Shown here: positions 34,236 through 44,512 of the stretch, in pieces
How the letters are laid out: every line of letters begins with the position of its first letter
How positions within the stretch are numbered: the first letter of the stretch is position 1
NCBI RefSeq assembly: GCF_001435445.1
Contig: NZ_AZDH01000017.1
Span: 100,891-164,890, forward strand
Source: Companilactobacillus kimchii DSM 13961 = JCM 10707
GTDB taxonomy: Bacteria; Bacillota; Bacilli; Lactobacillales; Lactobacillaceae
DNA: 64,000 bases
Direction: 5' to 3'
Made by a program: the position numbers and the translations under genes
Notes under the pieces: model-generated
What the model was told of the DNA's origin: nothing
Seen by the model: only the letters and a program-made list of their open reading frames with translations
The model's database searches: none

Positions 34236-35307
34236 GAGCAATTATTTCTCCGATTTTTAAAGTAAGAGGAGTGATTCCAACTTTTTGCCACTCTTTTTTC
34301 AATTCAGCAACATTTAAGTTCTTATCACTTAAGACAATTCCACAATCGCCACCACCGGCACCGGAAGTTTTAGCAGAACCACCAAGTTTTTCAGCAATAT
34401 CGCAAAGACTGGTTAGTAGGTCAGTTTCAATATGAACGTCACTGAATTCAGCCAAATCATCTAACAAAGAACGATACTTGCTAAACATTTTCTTGATCAA
34501 AGCTGAATCATTGTTCTTAAAGCCTTTGATCAATTGTTCAACATTTTTACGGCTTTCCTGTAAGAAATGTTGATATTTTTTAACTTTTTGGGCTTTAGTC
34601 AAAGCGATACGATCAACTAAGATAGAGGTTGAAGCTGGAGAGCCAGTCCAACCAACGGTTAATTCAAGGTCTTTAGGTAATTCTAAACTTTGAATCTTTA
34701 GTTGGGGCCAATCTAAAGATAAGATTTCAGTAATGCTATGATTGCGAATCATGTTAAAAATCCAATTTCGGTCTGGGGAGTAGTAGGCTACAATACCACC
34801 AAAGGCGCTAGCAGCAATATCACCTAGACTTCCATTTCCTTGAACGGATAAGTGTGAAATAGCAGCAATTTTGTAAATATCCATCGCTAACAGATCTAAA
34901 TGATAAAAGTCGCCTAAAGTTTTAACTACGGCAACAGTTACGGCTGCCGATGAGCCTAAACCATATTTTTTACCATCTTGGGAATCAAGTTCACTTGTAA
35001 CTAGTAAGTCGTAATAGCTTAGTTTTTTGCCACGTTCTAGGGCGTACTTTTCGATGAACTTAATAGCTGCCAGAATGTACTGTAATTGACTTTCGGAGTC
35101 ATCAAAGACTAGTTCAGTTCCTTGACGGTTCCAGTGAATGAGTTCCTTATTTAAGTTTTTTGACTGGATAGTTCCACCATTTTGAGTTTTATTAACTGTA
35201 ACAGTAACGTACTTATTTACTGATGTAAGAACTGCGGGGAATCCTGTTTCAACAACAGCATATTCTCCAGCCAAATATAATTTTCCAGGTGCTTTTCCTG
35301 TAGACAA
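34228..35307 (-). CDS. mvaK2: Phosphomevalonate kinase
   Basis: This enzyme phosphorylates 5-phosphomevalonate with ATP in the mevalonate pathway. It has 359 residues in the GHMP kinase fold. The start APGKLYLAGEYAVVETGFPAV is typical, the ATP loop is KKYGLGSSAAVTVAV (about 112-127), and the C-terminal motif is AKTSGAGGGDCGI (about 318-330). The start codon is TTG; the nearby ATG is out of frame. It lies between mvaD and fni. Confidence 0.94.
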   Translation of the reverse strand: MSTGKAPGKLYLAGEYAVVETGFPAVLTSVNKYVTVTVNKTQNGGTIQSKNLNKELIHWNRQGTELVFDDSESQLQYILAAIKFIEKYALERGKKLSYYDLLVTSELDSQDGKKYGLGSSAAVTVAVVKTLGDFYHLDLLAMDIYKIAAISHLSVQGNGSLGDIAASAFGGIVAYYSPDRNWIFNMIRNHSITEILSLDWPQLKIQSLELPKDLELTVGWTGSPASTSILVDRIALTKAQKVKKYQHFLQESRKNVEQLIKGFKNNDSALIKKMFSKYRSLLDDLAEFSDVHIETDLLTSLCDIAEKLGGSAKTSGAGGGDCGIVLSDKNLNVAELKKEWQKVGITPLTLKIGEIIAHA

Positions 35308-35330
35308 AATATCATACCTTTCAATTTATA

Positions 35331-36296
35331 TCAGATGTATTGGATGCCACTACCAATATTAGCAACAACGCAAGATACATTGGATAATTGTTCCTCAATG
35401 TATTTTTGAACCTTAGTAATCGATTCATTAGTACATATAATTTTAACATTCGGACCGGCATCAATTGTAGCATATGCGAGGATGCCTTTTTGACGTAATT
35501 CTTGAATTATTTGAAAAATTCGAATCGTCTCTGGTTCGAAATATGTAAATGAAGGATTAGCTGAAAGCGTTAAAGCATGCATGCTCATAGCGTTGTGTTC
35601 GGCAATTTCTCCAATCCTTTGGATATCTTTTTTGGCAATTGCTTGCTTAATTTCTTTTATCTCTGAAGCCACTAGTGTAACCCAATTTGGATAAAAAGGG
35701 GAGGTTTTCACGCTATTTTCCATCCCTACGGTAGAAGAAATCTTTTTACTACCCTTATTAATAACCACAGATAATAACGTTAAATCAATTTGAGGATTCT
35801 CGTCAATAGGTGTAGCAAAAGAAGTTTCATTACTGTCTCCAGCAATCCACTCAACAAAGCCACCATAGATTGAACGACTAGCAGAACCAGAGCCATTACG
35901 AGCTAAAATTGAAAGTTCTCTTTTATTTAAATTTAATTGTTTTGTTTCATTGATAGCAGCCGCTAAAGCCGCAAAACCTGAAGCTGAAGACGCAAAACCA
36001 GCTGAGGTAGGAACATGATTAACTGTGTCCACGATGAAATGATCATCAAAGCTATAGAATTGACGAACCGTATCTAAATATTTAAGAATACGTTTATTCT
36101 GAGTTTCATCTAACAATTTATGATTCAAATAGACCGTATCGTGATCATTATCAGCTATTGTCAATTTGGTATCAGTATAAAAACGATCCAGTGTTAATGA
36201 AAGACTATTGGTACATGGTAATTTCAAAGTTTGATTTTTTTTACCCCAATATTTGATTAAAGCAATATTTGTAAAAGCACGTGCTGTTCTAACCAA
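35331..36296 (-). CDS. mvaD: Diphosphomevalonate decarboxylase
   Basis: This enzyme makes isopentenyl diphosphate from diphosphomevalonate with ATP. It has 321 residues. Signatures are ARAFTNIALIKYWGKKNQ near the start, the ATP loop TSAGFASSASGFAALA and SGSASRSIYGGFVEW. The frame extends to an ATG at 36314, but GGAGG lies after that codon. TTG 36296, nine bases behind GGAGG, gives the normal N-terminus and an eight-base overlap with mvaK1, the same overlap length as seen at mvaK2-fni. Confidence 0.94.
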   Translation of the reverse strand: MVRTARAFTNIALIKYWGKKNQTLKLPCTNSLSLTLDRFYTDTKLTIADNDHDTVYLNHKLLDETQNKRILKYLDTVRQFYSFDDHFIVDTVNHVPTSAGFASSASGFAALAAAINETKQLNLNKRELSILARNGSGSASRSIYGGFVEWIAGDSNETSFATPIDENPQIDLTLLSVVINKGSKKISSTVGMENSVKTSPFYPNWVTLVASEIKEIKQAIAKKDIQRIGEIAEHNAMSMHALTLSANPSFTYFEPETIRIFQIIQELRQKGILAYATIDAGPNVKIICTNESITKVQKYIEEQLSNVSCVVANIGSGIQYI

Positions 36297-37239
36297 TGTC
36301 TTCGTCCTCCGCATAAATTGATAATGGTTGAATCCAAGTTTGTTCAGCTCCAGATTTGATCAATGCTTTTTGAATCATCTGAGCATTCTTCAGATTTCTA
36401 GCTAAACAGATAATACAACCGCCACGGCCGCCACCAGTGATTTTGCTACCTAAAGCTCCGGCATGATTGGCAGCCTCAATTAGCCTGTCCGTTTTGGGAA
36501 TAGCTAGGTTCAATTTAGTTAAGGCTTCATTGGCTAAAGTAAAGACTAAACCTAGTTTTTTGAGATTACCTTTAATAAGGTAATCACTAGCTTGAGTGGC
36601 ATAGTCACCTAATTGTTGTAGGTAAGCTCCAATTTTCTTAGGATCTTGATCGTACATCTTCCTGACGTCAGCAACGGTTTCTTTAGTACGGCCTTTAACA
36701 CCTGAATCTGCAATGACGATGAAACCCTCAGAATTAAAATTAAAGTGTTCAGGTTCCACATCTTTACCAAATTTAATTGGATCGTCTGAACTGACTGTTA
36801 AAGCATCCAGACCACTAGCCTTACCATGGGTAACAGTTTCTGATTTATTTACGTAATCTAATAATAGATTATGATCTAAATCTTTTTTGAAAAAATCGAA
36901 AAAGGCACGTGTAATTGCGGCCGCAATCGCAGCTGAAGAACCCATACCACGTTCAATTGGTAATCCACTATCAATGTTGATCGTATAATTTAAATGTTCC
37001 TTGTTCAACTCAGAGTCTAATAAGTTGATTAAATACTTTACGCCTGACAATGAGTCAGGGATTTTATCTATTTTTCCTGCATAGTACTTTGAAATTAAAG
37101 AATTTTCTTTACTTTGCTGCATTTTGACGATCACGGGGGTACTCAACAAAGGGATTGCAAAAGCAGGGTAGCCATAAACTACCGCATGTTCTCCCATTAT
37201 GATTGTTTTCCCATGACTTTTTCCTATTCCTTTAAGCAC
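36289..37239 (-). CDS. mvaK1: Mevalonate kinase
   Basis: This enzyme makes the first phosphorylation of mevalonate. It has 316 residues with the GHMP kinase motifs SHGKTIIMGEHAVVYGYPA, PIERGMGSSAAIAAAITRA (about 92-110) and KITGGGRGGCIICLA (about 268-282). The start is GTG 37239 behind GAGGTG. It is the first gene of the four-gene mevalonate operon, which makes isoprenoid precursors for undecaprenyl phosphate. The 102-bp gap to rexB must hold divergent promoters. Confidence 0.95.
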   Translation of the reverse strand: MLKGIGKSHGKTIIMGEHAVVYGYPAFAIPLLSTPVIVKMQQSKENSLISKYYAGKIDKIPDSLSGVKYLINLLDSELNKEHLNYTINIDSGLPIERGMGSSAAIAAAITRAFFDFFKKDLDHNLLLDYVNKSETVTHGKASGLDALTVSSDDPIKFGKDVEPEHFNFNSEGFIVIADSGVKGRTKETVADVRKMYDQDPKKIGAYLQQLGDYATQASDYLIKGNLKKLGLVFTLANEALTKLNLAIPKTDRLIEAANHAGALGSKITGGGRGGCIICLARNLKNAQMIQKALIKSGAEQTWIQPLSIYAEDEDIG

Positions 37240-37341
37240 ATGCTCACCTCAATTTCTCTAAGTCTTTATTTTATACATCTATTGATGTGATTTCCACTTT
37301 CAAACGACCAACTATGATAGAATTTTTTCGGGTGATGAATA

Positions 37342-40300
37342 ATGACATTAAATTTCGTACTAGGTAAAAACCAATTTGATCATCATAAGAAGATGATGGA
37401 GTTGTTCCAAGAGGATTATACCAAGGATCCGACGGGACAATTCTTCTTTTTAGTACCAAATCATATAAAATTCGAATCAGAAGTCAATATTCTGAAGTAT
37501 TTTCAAAAAGACAATGATTCTTTAATTGCAACTAACAATGTCCAAACTTTTTCGTTTTCACGATTAGCTTGGTATTTTTTACGTGACAGTAGTGATTATA
37601 ATTTAGAAACCTTAACACAAACTAAATCAGCTATGTTATTGAAGAATATCGTTCAAGAACATAAGTCAGAATTAAAAATATTTGCCGGGATGATCGATAA
37701 GCCAGGATTCATTGATCAGATGATTTCCCAATTTGATGAATTCATGAATGGGCAGGTCCAACCAGATGATATTGATTTAGCCTTAAATTCGGAACAACAG
37801 GGTATTTTTGTTGATAAAATCAAAGAATTGAATTTGATGTATGGAGCTTATTTAGAACAGATTCAAAACTACAACACAAATGACTTTCAACTTAATTCAC
37901 TAGCTGATTTTCTAAATACCAAGCTAGGAACATCCCATTACTATTTCTATATCGAAGGTTTCTCATCTTTTACAGCGACGGAATCCAATTTGGTAAAATC
38001 AATGCTAATCAACAGCGGTAGTTTAAACATTTCATTGGTATTAGATCAACCGGTTTTTGATTCTACCGATGAATCTGACTTCTTCTTCCGTCCAGCTGCA
38101 ACTTATCAACAACTTCATGACATGGCTAAACAAAATCGTATTGTAACCAGAAATTACTTTGCTGATGAAAAAAGAATCAGTCCCGATTTGAGCAAATTAG
38201 AGGACTACTGGATTGAATCTAACATTGGTGGGATCAAGAAGAGTGGTCTAGATAGTCAAAATTCCGTTCAAATTTGGAAATGTACTGATAAACAAACTGA
38301 GGTTTCAGCTATTAGTACCTACATCCGTCAATTAGTAGCTACTCAAGATTATCGTTATAAGGATTTTCTAATTGTCGCACGTGATTTATCCGAATATGCT
38401 TCATTTATTGAATCATTTATGGAAAATAACCAAGTGCCATATTTCATTGATTTACAAAAGAAAATGGCCAATCATCCTTTTAAACGTTTGATTGATTTGC
38501 TATTTGCTATCGTTAATCGTGGTTTACAAGTGGACGACGTAATTAGCTTATTGCGAACTGAATTGCTAATACCCGAAGCTTTTAGAGATAAACTACAAGT
38601 TTTTCGTCAGGCTGTCGATTTAACCGAAAACTATGCTTTAACCAATGGAACGACCAAACGTGGTTGGATGGGACCGAGCTTTAAGCCAGATGTCCAGTTG
38701 GACCCTGTAGTTGATAAAATTAAGATATCCGAATATCAATTGATCAATCAAATCAAAGAATTCGTAAAGAATATTTACAGTCAGCTAGAGAAGTTTTTGA
38801 AGAAAGCTCATTCCTCACTTGATAGTGTTAGTTTTCTGTACAATTTTTTAGAACAGAATCATGTTTTTGATACATTATTATTGTGGCAAAAACAAGCAAC
38901 TGAACAAAAGAATCTAACCCTAGCTAATCAACCGGAACAAATTGTCAGCTTATTTAATCAAATTTTAGACGAATACGTTTCAGTTTTTGGTGAACGTGAA
39001 TTTGATTCGAAAGACTTTATTGAAATTTTGGATGCGGCCTTTGAAAACGCCACTTATTCACAAATTCCTTCAACTTTGGATGCTGTCAGTATCTCAGAAA
39101 TCGGAATGATCCAGCCTAATAATCGAAAAATAACGTTTATTTTGGGTTCGACAACTAATAACATGCCTGGAACAACGGTTTCTAATGATATTGTAACTGA
39201 TGACGAACGACTATTCCTCAACGGCGAACTAACCGATGGAAAATACTTGAATGAACCAGACGAAGTGATGAATAACTCTGAACCATTTTTGCATGACATT
39301 ACTTTTACGACTGGCTCTCAACGTTTGATCTTCACATATCCTAATTTTACTGAGGATAACAAACAACAAGACTTATCCAGTTATGTAGTTCGAATTAAAA
39401 ATCATTTCCGTTTGATTGAACAATTAGTACTACTGAATCCATCAAGTGATGATCAGTCTGAAAATGAAGTTATCCGTTATTTAGGTTCTAAAGCTTCCAG
39501 TCTAAATTACTTAATTCGTGTTTCACGTTCTGCATTAGACAACAAAACTGATTTACCAGATGCTTGGAAATATGTCCGTGGCGTCTTATTAAATGAAGAA
39601 CCAGAAACTTCAGAATTTGCCTTAAGTTCATTGAATTATCAAAACATTCCACAAAGTTTGAGTCTGGATACGGTCGAAGCTCTATATGGTAAAAATATCA
39701 ATGTCTCCATTTCTCAATTAGAGACTTTTTACATGAACGAATATGAGTACTTCTTAAAGTATGGTTTGAGATTAAAACCTAGACGGCTATTTGAAATTAC
39801 GCCAGCACAGACAGGGTCAATTTTCCATGCAGTCTTGGACAGCTTAGTTAAGTATTTACATCAAGAGCAGGGAAGATCATTACGTGATATGTCTGACGGA
39901 GATATTCAGAACTTGGTAACTGATCTGTTTGCTGCCCAAATTGACTTACCAGAAAATAGAATATTTAACTCCTCTGCCCGCATGCAGTATATTGCTGACA
40001 AGTTGAAAACCACTTTGATTCAATTAGTTAAGAATATGAAATTACAATTCTTACGTAACAGTTCTGAGCCTGAAAAGTCAGAAGTTACTTTTGGTCGTAT
40101 CAACAATAAACAAGATCTACCAGGTCTTTCTTATCAGATCCCAGGAGGCCATTTAGTTAACGTTCGTGGAAAAATTGATCGCATTGATGAAATGGTTTTG
40201 GATGACATCACTTACTTAACGATTATTGATTACAAGTCAGGTAATAAAAGCTTTGATTTTTCACAGTTCCTAGATGGTATTACGATGCAGATGCCAACTT

Positions 40301-40881
40301 ATATTCAAAGTGTTCTGAATAATCTTCATCTCTTAACAGACCGTAAAAACGCTAAAGTGGGTGGAGCTTTATACGAACATATTCAAAATCCGTTGATTAC
40401 CTTGGATCGTTCTTTGATCAATACTAAGTCATTAGACGATTCTGCGGATATTCAAGATAGTGATATTCAGAATAAAATCTTTAAGCAATTCCAGCTAAAT
40501 GGTCTATTGGTCAATGATGAGGAATTGTTGGCTAATATCGATACTCAGGCTCTTACTAAGCAGGGTAAAGTTGCTAAAACTTCACCAGTTGTAAAAAAGG
40601 GAAGTAACAATGTTATTTCTCAAGAAGATCTATTCAGAATTCTAAACTATAACGATCATCTGATTCGTCAAGCAGGAGAAAAAATATACTCTGGTAAATT
40701 GAATTTGAATCCTTATCGCTACGGACAAATGACTGGTTTGCAATATAGCGATTATCGACCTATTTTTGAATTTGATGCAATGTTGCCAGAAAATGAATAC
40801 CACGACGTTATCAATTACAATAAAGAAAACGTTATTAAAGAGATACAAAATATTTTAGAGGATGGTGAAGAGGATGCCTAA
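37342..40881 (+). CDS. rexB: ATP-dependent nuclease subunit B (RexB/AddB type)
   Basis: RexB with RexA forms the AddAB-type helicase-nuclease that processes double-strand breaks. It has 1179 residues. The C-terminal nuclease motif is YLTIIDYKSGNKSFDF (about 965). The N-terminus LNFVLGKNQFDHHKKMM occupies the place of a Walker A motif but lacks the GK-T/S core. The cysteines that hold the Fe-S cluster in Bacillus AddB are absent: SQLETFYMNEYEYFLKYGL and TGLQYSDYRPIFEFD have other residues there. This is the streptococcal-lactobacillar RexB form. rexA starts inside its last codons. Confidence 0.94.
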   Translation: MTLNFVLGKNQFDHHKKMMELFQEDYTKDPTGQFFFLVPNHIKFESEVNILKYFQKDNDSLIATNNVQTFSFSRLAWYFLRDSSDYNLETLTQTKSAMLLKNIVQEHKSELKIFAGMIDKPGFIDQMISQFDEFMNGQVQPDDIDLALNSEQQGIFVDKIKELNLMYGAYLEQIQNYNTNDFQLNSLADFLNTKLGTSHYYFYIEGFSSFTATESNLVKSMLINSGSLNISLVLDQPVFDSTDESDFFFRPAATYQQLHDMAKQNRIVTRNYFADEKRISPDLSKLEDYWIESNIGGIKKSGLDSQNSVQIWKCTDKQTEVSAISTYIRQLVATQDYRYKDFLIVARDLSEYASFIESFMENNQVPYFIDLQKKMANHPFKRLIDLLFAIVNRGLQVDDVISLLRTELLIPEAFRDKLQVFRQAVDLTENYALTNGTTKRGWMGPSFKPDVQLDPVVDKIKISEYQLINQIKEFVKNIYSQLEKFLKKAHSSLDSVSFLYNFLEQNHVFDTLLLWQKQATEQKNLTLANQPEQIVSLFNQILDEYVSVFGEREFDSKDFIEILDAAFENATYSQIPSTLDAVSISEIGMIQPNNRKITFILGSTTNNMPGTTVSNDIVTDDERLFLNGELTDGKYLNEPDEVMNNSEPFLHDITFTTGSQRLIFTYPNFTEDNKQQDLSSYVVRIKNHFRLIEQLVLLNPSSDDQSENEVIRYLGSKASSLNYLIRVSRSALDNKTDLPDAWKYVRGVLLNEEPETSEFALSSLNYQNIPQSLSLDTVEALYGKNINVSISQLETFYMNEYEYFLKYGLRLKPRRLFEITPAQTGSIFHAVLDSLVKYLHQEQGRSLRDMSDGDIQNLVTDLFAAQIDLPENRIFNSSARMQYIADKLKTTLIQLVKNMKLQFLRNSSEPEKSEVTFGRINNKQDLPGLSYQIPGGHLVNVRGKIDRIDEMVLDDITYLTIIDYKSGNKSFDFSQFLDGITMQMPTYIQSVLNNLHLLTDRKNAKVGGALYEHIQNPLITLDRSLINTKSLDDSADIQDSDIQNKIFKQFQLNGLLVNDEELLANIDTQALTKQGKVAKTSPVVKKGSNNVISQEDLFRILNYNDHLIRQAGEKIYSGKLNLNPYRYGQMTGLQYSDYRPIFEFDAMLPENEYHDVINYNKENVIKEIQNILEDGEEDA

Positions 40882-43800
40882 ATGGACCGATGATCAAGAA
40901 AAAGCCATTTATCATCGTGGACACGATATTCTAGTTTCAGCAGCGGCTGGTTCAGGTAAGACGACTATTTTGATTGAACGAATTGTTGAAATGTTAAAAG
41001 ACGGCGAAAACATTGATAATCTTTTAGTAGCTACTTTTACTGATGCAGCGGCTTTAGAAATGAAAGAACGTCTTCTAAAACGAATCAAAGAACTTGTGAA
41101 TGATAAAAGTTTGGACGTAGAAACTCACAAACATCTTCAAAAACAAATTTTCCGAGTTCCCATTGCTAATATCAGTACTCTGCACGCCTTCTGTTTAAGT
41201 ATTATCAAAAAGTTTTATTACGTTATTGACTTAGATCCTAATTTTCGCTTATTGAGTGATACAACTGAACAGTCAATCATGAAAGAACAAGCATATGATA
41301 ATTTGCGAAATAAGTATTATGACAAGGATGACCCCGACTTTATTAAGCTAACTGACAACTTTACTGATGACCGCAGTGATGATGGTTTGAAGGATGTTGT
41401 TTTCAAATTATATGATTTTGCGATTACTAATGCTGAAACACAACAATGGTTGGACAATTTGATTGCTACGTATCAGTTTACTGACAGCTTTTCTGAATCA
41501 AATTTTTACAAAAAAGATGTTATTCCTCAACTTAAACAACGTTTAGAACAATTAATCGAATTAACTAATCAGGGAATTGATCTAGCAAATGAAGATGAAT
41601 TGGTTAATAAATCACTCTTTGAAACTTTCAACGTAGCTAAGAAAGATTTTGAATCCTTGGAAAATGAAGTAGGAGTAAAAACGTATTCCGATATCAGAAC
41701 TGAATTAATTGGTTTCAAATTAAAAACAGCCAAACGACTTTCCAAGGATGACAAAGAGGGGAATGACCTTGCTCTTTTAGAGAAATCTAAAAAGTTACGT
41801 GATCAATTAAAGCGACAATTGGATAAATTATTTAATGATTTCTTTGTGCAGTCGGAAGCGGGTGTTCAGGAATCATTAGTACAGTCACAAACTATTATTG
41901 CCAAATTGGTAGAAGTTGAACGTGGGTTTATCAAAGAGTACGGTCGTTTAAAGAATAATAGTCATACTTTGGACTTCAATGATTTGGAACATATGGCTGT
42001 AAGAATTTTACAAACCCCGGTTGATGAACATATGGTGGCACTTGATTACTATCAAACTAAATTTCATGAATTGATGATTGATGAGTATCAGGATGTTAAC
42101 GCCATGCAAGAAAAAATTATCCAACTCTTATCAAATGATGATAATCACCTCTTCATGGTAGGGGATATTAAGCAATCAATTTACGGTTTCAGACAAGCGG
42201 CACCATATATTTTTGCTCAAAAGTATGAAGATTTTCAAAGATCGGATAATCCTAGTGAATTGATTCAATTGTCTAAAAATTTCCGTTCGGCTAAATCAGT
42301 TGACGATTTTGTTAATCAAATTTTTAAACGAATTTTTGATAAAAAAATTGGTGATATTGATTATGATGACAAATCTAAACTGATTCCCGGAACTAACTTC
42401 CCAGATATAGTTGATAGTGAAAATGAGTTCAATTTACTAGTAAATAATGATGATGAAGATACTGAAAAACGTCAGTTATTGATTGAAAATGCAGCCAAAC
42501 GGATTCAGGTCTTAATTAAAAATCAGTATCAAATTTATGATGGCAAAAAAGATGAAATGAGAACTATCAAATATTCTGACATTGCCATTCTTTCTCGAAC
42601 TAAGGAAAACAATACTGATCTGATCTCTTATTTTGCTAAAGCCGATATTCCTATTATGGTTACTGATGCTCAGAATTATTTTCAAACAACAGAACTACAG
42701 ATCATGATGTCGATGTTAAACATTATTGATAATCCTTATCAGGATATTCCACTAGTAGCTGTGTTACGCTCACCAATTGTGGGCTTGAATGAAGAAGAGT
42801 TAGCTGAGATTCGTCTCGTGGATAAACAAGAATTCTACTTTACAGCTTTAAATGAATACTTGCACGCTGAAACGTCAAAAGAAAATATCAATAATAAAGT
42901 TCAAGCTTTCTTGTTACAATTGGAAAATTATCGCGATTTTGCCAACAAAAATTCCATTGCCCGTTTGATTTGGAAAATTTATCAAGAAACAGGTCTCCTA
43001 GAATACGTTTCAGGGATGCCTGGTGGTAAACAACGTGCTGCCAACTTACATGCCCTTTATCAACGAGCTAATGCTTATGAAGAAACTAACTACAAAGGCT
43101 TGCATCAATTTATTAATTTTATTCAACGGATGCAGGACCTTGATAAAGACTTGTCACAACCTAATAGCATCGAAGCAACGGATGATACTGTTAAAGTCAT
43201 GACGGTTCACGCCTCTAAAGGATTGGAATTTCCAATCGTAATTTACTTAGATATGGCTAAACAGTTTAATAAGCTTGATTTTCAAGGTCAAACAGTTTTT
43301 GATACTGACCAGGGAATTGGTATCACGCTAATTAATAGTCAAAATCGTTTGAAATATAGTACTATTCAACACAGTGTTATCAGTAATCGACGTAAAGTTG
43401 CCACGACTTCGGAAGAGATGCGCTTGTTATATGTGGCTTTGACACGTGCAAAGCAAAAACTAATCATGTTTGGTTTTACCAAAAAAGTTGAGGATACAAT
43501 CAATACTTGGGATGAAGTTAGTCCTAAAACCGGTGTTATTAATGAAGCCATTCGTCTAAAGGCTAATAATTTTCAGGACTTAGTTGGTATTAGTACCTTG
43601 TCAGATGAAGATCGGGAAACAGTCTCTGATAAACTATATTTAAATAAACATTGTAACTTGCGTTTGAATCTGGTTTATCCGGAAGTTAAAGATGATTTGG
43701 CTTCTAAAATTATTATTCCTAAGAAGATTCCCGTAGAACCATCGGATCTATTTAAGAAAACTGTCAAACAACTGCTTGATTTTAATTATCGCTATCAAGA

Positions 43801-44494
43801 ATCAGTTGATACGACAGCTTATCAGTCAGTCTCGGAAATTAAAGGTTTGTTTGCGGATCCGGACGATGAGAATATGGCTGAAGACCTGCTGGAAGATAAA
43901 TCTCGTTATAATTTAGGTTCATTTGCAAAGCCACAGTTCTTAACAAAGACTAAAAAAGTGACCGCTGCTGAAGTAGGTAGTGCTACTCATTTAGTTTTAC
44001 AAAAGATCAAATTAGATAAAACACCCGAAATTGCTGATTTTCAAGATTTAATTCAACAAATGGTCAATGAAAAACTACTAACAGATGAATTGGCTGAAAA
44101 AATTGACTGTCAGAGCTTAGCTAATTTTTATCAAAGCAATTTAGGACAAGTAATTATCGAACATCATAATGATGTCAGTCGGGAATTTCCCTGTTCAATT
44201 CTAATGCCAGCACAAAAATTGTTTAAAAACTCTTCAAAAGACTATTCTATTAACGATAAAATATTAGTTCATGGTATTATTGATGGAGTAATTGAATTAG
44301 ATCATGGAATAATTATTTTTGACTATAAGACTGATCATGTAACTGATCAAAACTTTGAAGAATTAGTCTCTAAATATTCCGGACAAGTCAATTTATACGC
44401 AGAAGCTATTTCTGTGATTAAGAACAAACCCGTCGTGGGTAAATATCTTTACTTCTTGAAGATCAGTAAAGCTATTGATTTACAAGAAAAATGA
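40874..44494 (+). CDS. rexA: ATP-dependent helicase/nuclease subunit A (RexA/AddA)
   Basis: RexA is the UvrD-like motor and nuclease subunit of the RexAB complex. It has 1206 residues. Walker A is SAAAGSGKTTILIER (about 24-38), motif II is LMIDEYQDVNAMQ (about 400), and motif VI is LLYVALTRAKQKL (about 852). The RecB-type nuclease domain near the end has GIIIFDYKTDHV. The frame is open from an ATG at 40862; ATG 40874 gives the usual PKWTDDQEKAI start. It overlaps rexB by eight bases. dinG begins 18 bases after its stop. Confidence 0.95.
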   Translation: MPKWTDDQEKAIYHRGHDILVSAAAGSGKTTILIERIVEMLKDGENIDNLLVATFTDAAALEMKERLLKRIKELVNDKSLDVETHKHLQKQIFRVPIANISTLHAFCLSIIKKFYYVIDLDPNFRLLSDTTEQSIMKEQAYDNLRNKYYDKDDPDFIKLTDNFTDDRSDDGLKDVVFKLYDFAITNAETQQWLDNLIATYQFTDSFSESNFYKKDVIPQLKQRLEQLIELTNQGIDLANEDELVNKSLFETFNVAKKDFESLENEVGVKTYSDIRTELIGFKLKTAKRLSKDDKEGNDLALLEKSKKLRDQLKRQLDKLFNDFFVQSEAGVQESLVQSQTIIAKLVEVERGFIKEYGRLKNNSHTLDFNDLEHMAVRILQTPVDEHMVALDYYQTKFHELMIDEYQDVNAMQEKIIQLLSNDDNHLFMVGDIKQSIYGFRQAAPYIFAQKYEDFQRSDNPSELIQLSKNFRSAKSVDDFVNQIFKRIFDKKIGDIDYDDKSKLIPGTNFPDIVDSENEFNLLVNNDDEDTEKRQLLIENAAKRIQVLIKNQYQIYDGKKDEMRTIKYSDIAILSRTKENNTDLISYFAKADIPIMVTDAQNYFQTTELQIMMSMLNIIDNPYQDIPLVAVLRSPIVGLNEEELAEIRLVDKQEFYFTALNEYLHAETSKENINNKVQAFLLQLENYRDFANKNSIARLIWKIYQETGLLEYVSGMPGGKQRAANLHALYQRANAYEETNYKGLHQFINFIQRMQDLDKDLSQPNSIEATDDTVKVMTVHASKGLEFPIVIYLDMAKQFNKLDFQGQTVFDTDQGIGITLINSQNRLKYSTIQHSVISNRRKVATTSEEMRLLYVALTRAKQKLIMFGFTKKVEDTINTWDEVSPKTGVINEAIRLKANNFQDLVGISTLSDEDRETVSDKLYLNKHCNLRLNLVYPEVKDDLASKIIIPKKIPVEPSDLFKKTVKQLLDFNYRYQESVDTTAYQSVSEIKGLFADPDDENMAEDLLEDKSRYNLGSFAKPQFLTKTKKVTAAEVGSATHLVLQKIKLDKTPEIADFQDLIQQMVNEKLLTDELAEKIDCQSLANFYQSNLGQVIIEHHNDVSREFPCSILMPAQKLFKNSSKDYSINDKILVHGIIDGVIELDHGIIIFDYKTDHVTDQNFEELVSKYSGQVNLYAEAISVIKNKPVVGKYLYFLKISKAIDLQEK

Positions 44495-44512
44495 AGATGA
44501 GAGGTGAATGAT

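Noticed and set aside
36297..36314. ATG start of mvaD at 36314
   Set aside because: The GGAGG lies downstream of it and family members start near the TTG at 36296.
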